Source: CAYQQU01 sp964419545 (GTDB lineage: Bacteria > Bacteroidota > Bacteroidia > Chitinophagales > Saprospiraceae). Taken from it: a stretch of 64,000 bases of DNA. Of the stretch, positions 45,114 to 54,088 are shown piece by piece. The stretch covers positions 1 through 64,000 of the forward strand of contig CAYQQU010000005.1 in assembly GCA_964419545.1 (NCBI GenBank). Reading direction: 5' to 3'. The position numbers and the translations under genes were made by a program. Each line of letters opens with the position of its first letter. The stretch's first letter is position 1. Below the pieces are notes generated by a model, which was not told the origin of the DNA, did not search any database, and saw only the letters and a list, made by a program, of their open reading frames with translations.

Positions 45114-47699
45114 ATGCCTCGTTCCCGCCGGCTCGCCGCCATCATGTTCACCGACATCAAGGGCTACACCGCCCTGATGCAGCAAGACGAGGCGCGCGCC
45201 ATCCAGGCGCGGGAAAAGCACCGGCGACTTTTCAACGAGATCACCGCCAGGCGACGGGGCCGGATATTGCAATACTACGGCGACGGCACTCTGAGCATCT
45301 TCGCCAGCGCCATCGACGCCGTGCACTGCGGCATCGAAACCCTGTTGACCCCGTTGGTTAACGAGATCAGCCGACTGCCGGAACCCGGCCTGCTCGTCCT
45401 CGATGATTACCACCTCGTGGATGCGCCAGCGGTCGACCGGGCGCTCACCTTCCTGATCGAGCACCTGCCGCGCAGCCTGCACCTCGTCATCACTACCCGC
45501 GAAGATCCGCCCCTGCCCCTGCCTCGCCTGCGCGTACGCGGACAGATGACGGAAATACGGGCCAAAGATCTGCGGTTCACGCCCGCTGAAGCCCGTGAAC
45601 TGCTCAACCAAAACATGGGCCTCGACCTTTCCGAGGCCGCCATTACCGCCCTGGAAGCCCGCACCGAAGGCTGGATCGCAGGCCTGCAACTGGCCGCCAT
45701 CTCATTGCGCGGCGGAAGGGACGCCGAACGTTTCGTGCAATCTTTCACCGGCAGCCACCGCTACGTGCTGGACTACCTCATGGAAGAAGTGCTGCTCCAA
45801 CAGGCTGCCGAACGAAGGGAATTCCTGCTCGCCACGGCGATCCTCGACCGGCTCTGCGGCCCGCTCTGCGAAGCCGTATTGGAGCAACCGCCCGGCTCCG
45901 GCCAGTCGACCCTGGCGTACCTCGAACAGGCCAACCTTTTTGTCGTCCCTCTCGACGATCAGCGCCGCTGGTATCGCTACCACCACCTCTTCGGCGAAGT
46001 GCTGCGCGCCCGGCTGCGGGAAGAGCACCCCGCGCTTATTCCCGCTCTACACCAGCGAGCGAGCAACTGGTTCGCGGACAACGGCCTGCCGACGGAAGCG
46101 ATCCATCACGCCCTGGCGGCCGAAGACTTTCCGCGCGCTGCCGAACTGATGGAGGTGGTCTGGCCGGCAATGGACGGAAATTTTCAGACCGGCGCCTGGC
46201 TGCGCTGGGCGGAACGGCTGCCGGCCGAACTAATTCGTCATCGCCCCGTGCTCAGCGTAACCTACGCCTGGGCGCTGCTGAACGTGGGCAAGCTGGACGC
46301 CGCCGAAGCCCGGCTCCGGGACGCCGAACCGTGGTTGTCGAAAACACCACCGGCGGGCATGATCGTAATCGATCAGGACCAATTTCAACACCTGGAAGCT
46401 TCGGTCGCCACGGCCCGCGCCTACCATGCGCAGGCGCGCGGCGATATCGACGGCAGCGTACATTACGCCCGCACAGCGCTCGACCGGCTGCCCCCGGACG
46501 ACCACATCCGGCGGGGTCCGGCCGCCGCCCTGCTCGGCATCGCCGAGTGGGCAAACGGCAGCTTGGAAGCCGCCCACCGGTCGCTGTCCGAAGCGCTGGA
46601 TAACTTCCGCCTCGCCGGCCAGCTGGTCTTCGCCCTCAGCGGCGCCTACGGCCTGGCGTACATCCGCATTGCACAGGGCCGACTGAACGATGCCGTCGCC
46701 ACCTACGAGCAAGCCCGGCGCCTGGCGGAGCCGCCCGGCGCCCCTCCCCTGCGGGGCATTACGGATATCTACCTGGGATTCTGCGATTGTGCGCTGGAAC
46801 GGGGCGACCGGGAAGCGGCCGCCGAGCACCTGCGCCAAAGCGAAATACTGGGCGCGTCGGCCGCCCTGCCCGACTGGCCGCACCGCCTCCGCCGCACCAA
46901 AGCGCGCCTGATGGAAATGCAGGGCGACCTGGGCAGAGCGCTCGCCCTCCTCGACGAAGCGGAACACCTCTACTATCCGACCCCCATGCCCGACGTACAA
47001 CCCATCGGAGCCCGCAAAGCGCGCATCTGGCTCGCCCAGGGCAATCTTGCCCAGGCCCAAAACTGGGTGCGCCGCCAGCAACTGACCCCAGACGGAGCAC
47101 TGCCTTTTCTGCAAGAATACGAAAACCTGACTCTGGCCCGCGTGCTGCTTGCCGACAACGCCCTTCCCCAGGCCGCCAGCTTGCTCGATCGCCTCCACCA
47201 GGCCGCAGAAGCGGGCCGGAGAATGGGTTCCCTCATCGAGATCCTGATCCTGCAGGCCGTCGCCCGCCAGGCCGATGGGGGCCTGCCCGCCGCCCTCGCC
47301 CCCCTGGAGCGCGCGCTTGCCCTGGCTGCGCCCGAGGGCTACATCCGGCTCTTTATCGAAGCCGGCGAACCGGCCCGCCAGATGCTGGCCGCCGCAGGCG
47401 CGCGTGGTATCCATCCGGAATTTGTAGAAAAGGTACTGGCAGCCTGGCCGACGCAAGCATCATCCGAAACCAAGCCGGCTGCCCCACTCCAGTCGCTGGT
47501 GGAGCCGCTGAGCCCGCGCGAACTGGAGATCCTCGACCTCATCGCCCGGGGCTGCTCCAATCGCGAGATCGGCGAACGCCTCTTCCTCGCCCTGAGCACC
47601 GTAAAAGGACACAACCGCAACATCTTCGACAAACTGGGCGTACAACGCCGTACCGAAGCCGTCGCCCACGCCCGGAAACTGGGGCTCTTGGGAGGATAG
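45114..47699 (+). CDS. Chimeric regulator: half of a class III adenylate cyclase domain joined to a MalT-like LuxR regulator without its P-loop
   Basis: Residues 1-75 are the start of a class III nucleotide cyclase (AAIMFTDIKGYTALMQQDEA with the metal Asp, ILQYYGDGTLSIF with the second Asp), truncated before the transition-state residues. From about residue 76 the sequence is the middle of a MalT-type regulator: LLVLDDYHLVDAPAVDRAL (Walker B), LHLVITTREDPPLPL, a TPR-like superhelical region, and a C-terminal LuxR helix-turn-helix (LSPRELEILDLIARGCSNREIGERL). The N-terminal Walker A region of the ATPase is absent, so the ATPase cannot work normally. Start ATG 45114; total 861 residues. Located upstream of a small protein/dehydrogenase ORF. 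The fusion point is near 45335-45345. Confidence 0.82.
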   Translation: MPRSRRLAAIMFTDIKGYTALMQQDEARAIQAREKHRRLFNEITARRRGRILQYYGDGTLSIFASAIDAVHCGIETLLTPLVNEISRLPEPGLLVLDDYHLVDAPAVDRALTFLIEHLPRSLHLVITTREDPPLPLPRLRVRGQMTEIRAKDLRFTPAEARELLNQNMGLDLSEAAITALEARTEGWIAGLQLAAISLRGGRDAERFVQSFTGSHRYVLDYLMEEVLLQQAAERREFLLATAILDRLCGPLCEAVLEQPPGSGQSTLAYLEQANLFVVPLDDQRRWYRYHHLFGEVLRARLREEHPALIPALHQRASNWFADNGLPTEAIHHALAAEDFPRAAELMEVVWPAMDGNFQTGAWLRWAERLPAELIRHRPVLSVTYAWALLNVGKLDAAEARLRDAEPWLSKTPPAGMIVIDQDQFQHLEASVATARAYHAQARGDIDGSVHYARTALDRLPPDDHIRRGPAAALLGIAEWANGSLEAAHRSLSEALDNFRLAGQLVFALSGAYGLAYIRIAQGRLNDAVATYEQARRLAEPPGAPPLRGITDIYLGFCDCALERGDREAAAEHLRQSEILGASAALPDWPHRLRRTKARLMEMQGDLGRALALLDEAEHLYYPTPMPDVQPIGARKARIWLAQGNLAQAQNWVRRQQLTPDGALPFLQEYENLTLARVLLADNALPQAASLLDRLHQAAEAGRRMGSLIEILILQAVARQADGGLPAALAPLERALALAAPEGYIRLFIEAGEPARQMLAAAGARGIHPEFVEKVLAAWPTQASSETKPAAPLQSLVEPLSPRELEILDLIARGCSNREIGERLFLALSTVKGHNRNIFDKLGVQRRTEAVAHARKLGLLGG

Positions 47700-47824
47700 A
47701 CATCGGATGTCTGCGCGGGCATCCGATGCCAAAACCATACCCCTCCCCACCAGAACAGTACTTTAGTACCTACCCAATCATACCTTTTTGCCGCCATCTT
47801 TGCTAGCGAAAAGAAAAAACAACC

Positions 47825-49168
47825 ATGTACAAAGCAAATAACCAAAATAGACCGCCCCGCCCTCCAGACGCCTACCAGATCCGGCTGCAGGGCCGACTGG
47901 ATGCACAGTGGAGCGACTGGTTCGACGGCCTGCAAATCACCCAAGAAAGCAATGAGGAAACCGTCCTGACCGGACCGGTAACCGACCAGGCCGCCCTGTA
48001 CGGAATCCTCAGGAAGATCCGCGACCTGGGCCTGCCCCTGATCTCAGTAACCCCTCACCCCTCAACCTCAACCTCAACCTCAACCTCAACCTCAACCTTA
48101 ACCTCAACCTTAACCTCTAAATCAACCCACACCATGAAAAACCCAACCCATCCCACCATGAAAGCCATCGTTTGCACCAGCTACGGCGCACCGGAAGTAC
48201 TGCAGTTGCAGGAAGTCGCCATGCCCAAGCCCAAAGACAACGAAGTACTCGTCAAGGTCCACGCAACCACAGTGACCTCAGGTGACGCCCGCATTCGCCG
48301 GGCGGACCCTTTCGTCATCCGGCTGATCAATGGTTTTCGCCGACCGAAAACGGCCATTCTCGGTTATGAGTTCTCCGGAGAAATCGCGGCGACGGGCCAA
48401 GCGGTAACTACGTTCCAGGTCGGTGACCCCGTTTTCGGATCTACCGGCTTAGGGCTGGGCGCCAACGCCGAATATGTATGCCTGCCGGAAGAAGGGGTCA
48501 TCGCTCCCAAACCGGATAACTTATCTTACGCTGAAGCCGCCGCCATTCCCTTCGGCGGCGGCGCCTCCCTGTTTTTCCTGCGCGATAAAGCCGGAATTCA
48601 GCGAGGACAAAAAGTGCTCATCAACGGCGCGTCGGGCAGCCTGGGCGTCGCCGCCGTCCAACTGGCCAAATACTTCGGCGCCGAAGTGACCGGCGTATGC
48701 AGCGCTCGCAACGCCGGGCTGGTGCGGTCGCTGGGAGCCGACCACGTCATCGATTATTCGACCACCGACTTCACGCGGGGCGACGAAACCTACGACCTCA
48801 TTTTCGATACGATCGGCAAAGCACCGTTTTCCCGCAGTAAGGAGGCGCTCCGGCCGAACGGCATTTTCGTCACCGCCAACGCCAACGGGTCGGATTACGG
48901 TTATATGCTCCGCCAGGCGCTGACGGGAAGCCTCTTGGGCAGAAAATCCGGCCAAAAAGTGATCGGCGGCATGGCCCCCGAAAGCCGGGAAGACCTGCTT
49001 TTCCTGAAAGACCTCGTCGAGGCCGGGCAGCTGAAGGCAGTGATCGACCGCGAGTATCCGCTCGCGGAAACGAGCGAAGCGCACCGCTACGTGGATAAAG
49101 GACACAAAAAAGGCAATGTGGTCATCTCGGTCGCAAAAGCCGAAACAACGGCCGGAGCCACGGGATAG
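47825..49168 (+). CDS. ORF joining a small MalT-associated protein to a zinc-free NAD(P)-dependent alcohol dehydrogenase through a translated hexamer array
   Basis: The first about 77 residues (YQIRLQGRLDAQWSDWFDGLQI ... ILRKIRDLGLPLIS) match small proteins usually encoded next to MalT-like regulators. The array codes (Ser-Thr)n with Leu variations (about residues 78-100). A medium-chain dehydrogenase/reductase then begins at MKNPTHPTMKAIVC (ATG 48134; second ATG 48158). It has GYEFSGEIAATGQAV, the nucleotide-binding GASGSLGVAAVQLAK and C-terminal HRYVDKGHKKGNVVI, and lacks zinc-site Cys clusters. No stop separates the two parts. The dehydrogenase could also start independently at 48134 or 48158. 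Substrate unknown. Confidence 0.8.
   Translation: MYKANNQNRPPRPPDAYQIRLQGRLDAQWSDWFDGLQITQESNEETVLTGPVTDQAALYGILRKIRDLGLPLISVTPHPSTSTSTSTSTSTLTSTLTSKSTHTMKNPTHPTMKAIVCTSYGAPEVLQLQEVAMPKPKDNEVLVKVHATTVTSGDARIRRADPFVIRLINGFRRPKTAILGYEFSGEIAATGQAVTTFQVGDPVFGSTGLGLGANAEYVCLPEEGVIAPKPDNLSYAEAAAIPFGGGASLFFLRDKAGIQRGQKVLINGASGSLGVAAVQLAKYFGAEVTGVCSARNAGLVRSLGADHVIDYSTTDFTRGDETYDLIFDTIGKAPFSRSKEALRPNGIFVTANANGSDYGYMLRQALTGSLLGRKSGQKVIGGMAPESREDLLFLKDLVEAGQLKAVIDREYPLAETSEAHRYVDKGHKKGNVVISVAKAETTAGATG
48061..48117. repeat. CTCAAC hexamer array, in frame in the dehydrogenase ORF
   Basis: About nine and a half units with two T-for-C variants. It is in frame as Ser-Thr, so changes in copy number keep the frame open. 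Confidence 0.93.
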
Positions 49169-49466
49169 CCCCGCCGGTCGTCCGACCGGTTTCAATTTCC
49201 GTTTGGCTTTTCTCTGCCCTTCTTGTAGTCATGGATCGGACCCTTCCGTCAGAACCAATCTTCGGACCATTCCAACAAAGCCCCGTCCAACCATCCGTCG
49301 GGAAATACTGTTAAACCGGTAGGTATATCACCCGAGATCGAAAAGAGATTCACTATCCTGGAAGGCGTCCGCTTCGATTCCCGGGAAACATTACGGACGT
49401 CCCGGTTTCCGGGTAGAAACTAAACCTTGGTATTGAAATTAAGAAGCGTTTGAAAAACCGCCAACC
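49169..49466. other. Intergenic, only a weak hairpin seen
   Basis: Apart from CCCGGGAAAC pairing with GTTTCCGGG around 49380-49413 (one bulge, no T tract), nothing recognisable. It probably includes the promoter of the next gene. Confidence 0.4.
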
Positions 49467-49949
49467 ATGGACGAACCCATCCACACCTTTCTGCCGGACC
49501 ACAGCTCGGATATGACGACTTTCTGGATAACCGCCGTCATCGCCCTCGCGGCTTTGGGCGGGCTCACGGCGCTGCTGCGGCGGCCCGGACGCGGTGAGCG
49601 CCGCAACTACCGCTTGCTATTTGCGATGTTGTTGTTTTTTGCCTTCCTCCTGGCGGCAGGCGCCGCCGTCTTCAGCTGGATGACGGTCCGCAAGACCGGC
49701 CCCGTATACATTTACGCCGACGCCATAGAGACGCCCTACGGCCGGGCCGACTTTGCGGATATCCGCGATGCGGGCATCAAAACGGAAAAAGAAGCATCAT
49801 TGATCAACCCCAATATCGTTACCGGCCAGACACGGCTGCTGATCATCGAAGAAAAAGAAGGCAAAACCCATATTCTCGCCGAAGAGAATTACAAAATATC
49901 GCCCATCATGGACGCTCTGCGCGAGGCGATAAAAGAATGGCGCCAATGA
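49467..49949 (+). CDS. Hypothetical membrane protein with two N-terminal helices
   Basis: The 160-residue protein has two hydrophobic helices (TTFWITAVIALAALGGLTALL; LLFAMLLFFAFLLAAGAAVFSW) and a soluble C-terminal domain (VYIYADAIETPYGRADFADI ... RLLIIEEKEGKTHILAEENYKI). The C-terminal part looks like a small PH-like beta domain facing the cytoplasm. No family is recognised. Start could also be Met15 (MTTFWITAV). Monocistronic by spacing. Confidence 0.65.
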   Translation: MDEPIHTFLPDHSSDMTTFWITAVIALAALGGLTALLRRPGRGERRNYRLLFAMLLFFAFLLAAGAAVFSWMTVRKTGPVYIYADAIETPYGRADFADIRDAGIKTEKEASLINPNIVTGQTRLLIIEEKEGKTHILAEENYKISPIMDALREAIKEWRQ

Positions 49950-50010
49950 CTCGTAAAATTGGACCCATTGCGGACTCAGTACTGGGCCTGCAAACTCGCA
50001 ATGGGTTCAA

Positions 50011-50388
50011 TTACTTCAACGAAACCGTCTTGCGGATCATGCCGGTGAAGGCGCGCAATTCGATGAAGTAAGTACCGGCGCGCTGGTCGCTGAGATCGAT
50101 CTCATAGATGGTATTGACCGGCAGGTCGAACACCTCTTCGCTCAGTACGATCTCCCCAGCTTCGTTGCGCACGATGATGTCGTTGAGGTTGACGGTGAGG
50201 TTTTCGAAATCGATGTAGAAGATCTTATTCTCTTCATCGGCGTAGATGGTCCAGTCTTCTGAAACATCATTCTGCAATTCCGAATTCTCGGATAGCGCGT
50301 CACTGAGGCCGGCGGTGTTCTGAGCCAGGCAAAAAGAGACGCCGCTCAGCATAAAAAGGGTAAGTGCAAAAAAAATTTTCCGTTGCAT
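50011..50388 (-). CDS. Small secreted protein resembling an isolated T9SS-type C-terminal domain
   Basis: From ATG 50386-50388 the 125-residue protein has a signal peptide (IFFALTLFMLSGVSFCLAQ), then about 40 residues, then a beta-strand region (NLTVNLNDIIVRNEAGEIVLSEEVFDLPVNTIYEIDLSDQRAGTYFIEL) like the sorting domain (CTD) of T9SS substrates or DUF3244. It is essentially a stand-alone sorting-domain-like fold with no cargo. A Met nine codons upstream is possible. Function unknown. Confidence 0.6.
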   Translation of the reverse strand: MQRKIFFALTLFMLSGVSFCLAQNTAGLSDALSENSELQNDVSEDWTIYADEENKIFYIDFENLTVNLNDIIVRNEAGEIVLSEEVFDLPVNTIYEIDLSDQRAGTYFIELRAFTGMIRKTVSLK

Positions 50389-50653
50389 GTCGCTCGTCAT
50401 TTTAGCTACGTTCATGAGATCGGATACAAAAATAATATTTTAATACATTTCCTTTAAGCCCCAAAATTGGGTAGCAGGTGGAGCGCTTTTTTTGATGTAG
50501 GGCGTTGAATGGATTTCATCTCAGCAAAAAGGCCGAGACTCCGTAGGAGAAGGATTCATTGGAACAGATATAAAGTTGAACGGTCCCTTCGGCGTTTTGT
50601 TGTGATAAAAAAATATTTTTTTTCCGTCGGTAGGCGATTCATTCCCGATCCGA

Positions 50654-51277
50654 TCATTTTACCAACCGCAACAGGTCGACGATATTGCGGAATACCGGTT
50701 CCCGGTTGGTCGCCAGAAAATCCCGGTGGGACAGCCATACCGCCTTTTCGATTCCTTCGGTGGTTTGGGGCGACAGTTCTTCCTCTTCGGTATGCATCTC
50801 GTACCAGTAGGTCACTTTCAGCACCCGCCTCTTTCGGTGGTCGCGATAAGTGTGGTAAGTATCGGCCAGGTGGGCACCCAGCGCAACGTGGTCGAGCCCG
50901 GTTTCTTCCTGTACTTCGCGCAGGGCGGCGGCCTCCCGCGATTCGCCGGGATCGATTTTGCCTTTCGGCAAATCCCAATGCCCGCGCCGGAAGATGAACA
51001 ACACTTCGGAACGGGTGTTGTAGACTATCCCGCCGGCCGCTTCGATGAGCTGGTAGTGCGCCCGGAAATCGGCCCAGAGGCGATCCAGGTGGTCGGTATA
51101 GAGGATGACCGCCTGGTAGCGGCTGGTCTTTTCCAGCATATCGGCGTAGTTCAACAAGGTTTTAGGTTTGCCGGAATAGCGGGCGATCATTTTTTCTTCC
51201 GTCGCCGGCCCGTATCGATCCGCCTCCTGCGTATCGAGCAACAGGAGCGGTGTTTCATTGATATAGATTTTGTACAT
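50654..51277 (-). CDS. Nudix hydrolase
   Basis: The 207-residue protein carries a complete Nudix box, G(5x)E(7x)REVQEETG, in GKIDPGESREAAALREVQEETGL, after the conserved FIFRRGHWDLPKG. The N-terminal about 70 residues are a separate small domain (YKIYINETPLLLLDTQEADR) found in Bacteroidota homologues. Nudix enzymes hydrolyse nucleoside diphosphate derivatives; the substrate is unknown. It is divergently arranged with pyrE across about 58 bp, suggesting shared control of nucleotide metabolism. Confidence 0.9.
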   Translation of the reverse strand: MYKIYINETPLLLLDTQEADRYGPATEEKMIARYSGKPKTLLNYADMLEKTSRYQAVILYTDHLDRLWADFRAHYQLIEAAGGIVYNTRSEVLFIFRRGHWDLPKGKIDPGESREAAALREVQEETGLDHVALGAHLADTYHTYRDHRKRRVLKVTYWYEMHTEEEELSPQTTEGIEKAVWLSHRDFLATNREPVFRNIVDLLRLVK

Positions 51278-51335
51278 TTACCCTCGTTTTCCGGCACTTG
51301 CGGTAGGCCTACCGGGAGACTTACAAATTGAAGTA

Positions 51336-51971
51336 ATGGACATTGCAAGAGAAATAGCCCAAAAGCTGCTGCAAATTAATGCAATAAAGTTGAGCCCGCA
51401 AAAGCCCTTTACCTGGGCGTCGGGTCTACGGTCTCCCATCTATTGTGACAACCGGATTTCCTTGTCTTATCCCGAAGTACGCAGCGCGATCACCGACGCG
51501 TTGGCGGCCAGGTCGATCGACTTGCGGCCTTTCGACCTCGTCGCCGGCGTCGCCACCGCCGGCATCGCTCACGGCGCCCTGCTGGCCGCTCAGCTCGCCC
51601 TGCCTTTCGTTTACGTTCGCAGCAAAGCCAAAGCTCACGGCCGTCAGAACCTGATCGAGGGGGCCCTCCGTCCGGAACAACGGGCGCTGGTCGTCGAAGA
51701 CCTCATCTCCACCGGCGGCAGCTGCATCAGCGCAGCGCACGCCCTGCGCGAAGCCGGCTGCGAAGTAGCGGGCGTACTGGCCATCTTTACCTATGGGTTC
51801 GAATCGGCCGACCGCGCATTCCGGGAAGCCGACCTCCGCTACGATACCCTGAGCAACTACGACCGGCTCATCGAAGAAGCGGTAAACAGCGGCTATCTCA
51901 CCGAAGAAAACCTGGACGACCTCCGCCATTGGCGGCACGATCCTAAAACCTGGAGCGATCAGTTTACGTAA
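51336..51971 (+). CDS. pyrE: Orotate phosphoribosyltransferase
   Basis: Transfers phosphoribose from PRPP to orotate in UMP synthesis. The 211-residue protein has the OPRT features FTWASGLRSPIYCDNR (orotate contacts), VRSKAKAHGRQNLIEGAL (Lys/Arg loop), and the PRPP-binding ALVVEDLISTGGSC. Start ATG 51336 gives a normal length (about 211). The longer upstream frame (51270) is unnecessary. It is the divergent neighbour of a Nudix hydrolase and is followed by an M42 peptidase with its own -7 box. Confidence 0.95.
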   Translation: MDIAREIAQKLLQINAIKLSPQKPFTWASGLRSPIYCDNRISLSYPEVRSAITDALAARSIDLRPFDLVAGVATAGIAHGALLAAQLALPFVYVRSKAKAHGRQNLIEGALRPEQRALVVEDLISTGGSCISAAHALREAGCEVAGVLAIFTYGFESADRAFREADLRYDTLSNYDRLIEEAVNSGYLTEENLDDLRHWRHDPKTWSDQFT

Positions 51972-52019
51972 TAACTGACTCAGACACTAGGCCAAGCGTG
52001 GCCCAACCGAATTATTTTA

Positions 52020-52027
52020 TATCTTTG
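52020..52027 (+). promoter_or_regulatory. -7 promoter box TATCTTTG for the M42 peptidase gene
   Basis: It matches TAnnTTTG, 42 bp before ATG 52070 and downstream of the alternative in-frame Met at 51998. It therefore supports 52070 as the start. Confidence 0.55.
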
Positions 52028-52069
52028 GCGCCCAAATTGGGCGTCGACTGCGCTCAAAAATCCAAAACC

Positions 52070-53149
52070 ATGTCAGTGATTACAACCAAGTCGGAAGCTT
52101 TTCTCCGCCAATACCTCAACAACCCATCCCCCACCGGCTTTGAATCCGCGGGGCAAAAGGTCTGGCTGGAATACGTCAAGCCCTATATCGACGAATGGCA
52201 TCTCGATAATTACGGCACCCTCTACGGCATCATCAACCCCGGACAACCCTACCGCGTCGTCATCGAAGGCCACGCAGACGAGATCTCCTGGTTCGTTCAC
52301 CACATCTCCGACGACGGCTTCATCAACGTCATTCGCAACGGCGGCTCCGACCACATGATCGCCCCCTCCAAACGGGTGGATATCCACACCCCGAAAGGGA
52401 TCATCACCGGCGTCTTCGGCTGGCCGGCCATCCATACCCGCCACGGCGACGACGCCAAACTGACGCCCAAGATCGAAAACATCTTCATCGACGTAGGCGC
52501 CAAAGACAAAGACGAGGTGCTGGACATGGGCATCCACGTCGGCTGCGTGGTCACCTATAAAGATGAAATGATCATCCTCAACGACCGCTATTACGTAGGG
52601 CGCGCCCTCGACAATCGCATGGGCGGCTTCTGTATCGCCGAGGTGGCGCGGCTGCTCCACGAAAATAAAGTGAAACTGCCTTATACCCTCTACGTCGTCA
52701 ATTCGGTCCAGGAAGAGGTCGGCCTGCGCGGCGCCGAAATGATCGCCCAAACCATCAAACCCAACGTGGCCATCGTCACCGACGTTACCCACGACACCCA
52801 CACCCCTTTGGTCAACACCAAAAAACACGGCGACGTCAAAGGCGGCAAAGGCCCTTCGGTAACCTACGCCCCCGCCGTACACAACAAGCTGCTGGAACTC
52901 ATCATCGCAACGGCCGAGGCCAACGAGATTCCCATACAACGCGAGGCCGCTTCCCGCCGCACCGGCACCGATACCGACGCCTTCGCCTATTCCAACGGCG
53001 GCGTGCCTTCGGCCCTCATTTCTCTGCCTCTCCGCTATATGCACACCACGGTGGAGATGGCCCACAAAGAAGACGTCGCCAACGTGATCAACCTCATTTA
53101 CCAAACCCTCCTGCGCATCGAAAAAGACCACAATTTCAAATACTTCTAA
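52070..53149 (+). CDS. M42 family metallopeptidase (glutamyl aminopeptidase/endoglucanase M-like)
   Basis: The 359-residue cytosolic metalloaminopeptidase has the M42 di-metal signatures: VVIEGHADEISWFVHHIS, the bridging Asp in GRALDNRMGG, the catalytic Glu pair VNSVQEEVGLRGAE, IVTDVTHDTHTP, and the C-terminal metal His in RYMHTTVEMAHKEDV. The family removes N-terminal residues from peptides, often as dodecamers. A member labelled endoglucanase M is a historical misname. Start chosen from the -7 box. It is followed by a UbiA-like gene about 80 bp downstream. Confidence 0.92.
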   Translation: MSVITTKSEAFLRQYLNNPSPTGFESAGQKVWLEYVKPYIDEWHLDNYGTLYGIINPGQPYRVVIEGHADEISWFVHHISDDGFINVIRNGGSDHMIAPSKRVDIHTPKGIITGVFGWPAIHTRHGDDAKLTPKIENIFIDVGAKDKDEVLDMGIHVGCVVTYKDEMIILNDRYYVGRALDNRMGGFCIAEVARLLHENKVKLPYTLYVVNSVQEEVGLRGAEMIAQTIKPNVAIVTDVTHDTHTPLVNTKKHGDVKGGKGPSVTYAPAVHNKLLELIIATAEANEIPIQREAASRRTGTDTDAFAYSNGGVPSALISLPLRYMHTTVEMAHKEDVANVINLIYQTLLRIEKDHNFKYF

Positions 53150-53227
53150 ATAGAGCCCGCACCGTTATTCCTAAAACCAAACCGTTATTTTGCGATTGAC
53201 CACCCAGGCGGCGCCCCCATTCCGATT

Positions 53228-54085
53228 ATGAAGTGGCTGTTCAAATTCATCGACTTGCTGCTGTACGGTAATTTCTGGATTGCCGGCGCCGCGCTGGCGA
53301 TGAGCATGCAAACGGAATGGCTGTTTCGGGCGAAACTGACGCCCACGCCGCTGCACGGTTTTATCTTTTTCGCCACTTTGCTCCTCTACGCCGTTCACCG
53401 GCTGGTGGGCATGCAAAAAGTAGCGGCATTCCGGGAGCGCGGCCGTTTTCAGATCATTTTTCGCTACCGCCGGCACATCACCGCTTACGCCCTGATCGCC
53501 GGAGCCCTGAGTGTCTGGTTCTTCCTCCGCCTTCCGTGGCGGGTCCAGGTTGCCACCCCGGTTCCCGCCCTACTCTCGCTGGCTTACGTGCTGCCTTTTC
53601 TGGCCGGACGCCGCCGCCTGCGCGACCTGCACTACGTCAAAATATTTATGATCGCGCTGGTATGGACCTGGGTAAGCGTGCTGCTGCCGGCTTACTACTG
53701 GGGGCTCGCCGGCCAGATCCCGGTCTGGATCACCGCCGCCGAGCGCTTTTTCTTCGTTTTTGCCATTACCCTGCCCTTCGATATCCGCGACCTGAAGGTG
53801 GACGCCCATACGCAGGTGCGCACCCTGCCGGGGGTGCTGGGTCTACGAGGCGCCCGGCGGCTCGCGATACTCGCCCTGTGCCTGATGACGGCCGTTGCTG
53901 CGCTCAACTATTACCTCGACGCTTATTCCGTGGCGGTGTTCCTGGCGCTGCTGCTGTCGGCCGGTCTTTCGTATGTGCTGATCCACCGGGCGAACCGGAT
54001 GACCCATGACTATTATTTCACCGGGCTCATCGACGGCATGATGATCGTGCAGCCCCTGCTGATCGGCCTGTTGTCCGGCAACTAA
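53228..54085 (+). CDS. UbiA-like prenyltransferase-family membrane protein
   Basis: The 285-residue protein has about eight transmembrane helices and a FDIRDLKVDAHTQVRTLPGVLG segment resembling the second Asp-rich motif (DxRDxxxD) of the UbiA superfamily. The first Asp-rich motif is not clear; AVHRLVGM occupies its position. UbiA enzymes attach prenyl chains to aromatic acceptors. The missing first motif means the activity is uncertain; such UbiA-like proteins are frequent in Bacteroidota with unassigned roles. Confidence 0.7.
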   Translation: MKWLFKFIDLLLYGNFWIAGAALAMSMQTEWLFRAKLTPTPLHGFIFFATLLLYAVHRLVGMQKVAAFRERGRFQIIFRYRRHITAYALIAGALSVWFFLRLPWRVQVATPVPALLSLAYVLPFLAGRRRLRDLHYVKIFMIALVWTWVSVLLPAYYWGLAGQIPVWITAAERFFFVFAITLPFDIRDLKVDAHTQVRTLPGVLGLRGARRLAILALCLMTAVAALNYYLDAYSVAVFLALLLSAGLSYVLIHRANRMTHDYYFTGLIDGMMIVQPLLIGLLSGN

Positions 54086-54088
54086 AGG

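Noticed and set aside
48061..48117. Telomere-like or CRISPR-like array
   Set aside because: Units are only 6 bp, directly tandem without spacers; this is a microsatellite.
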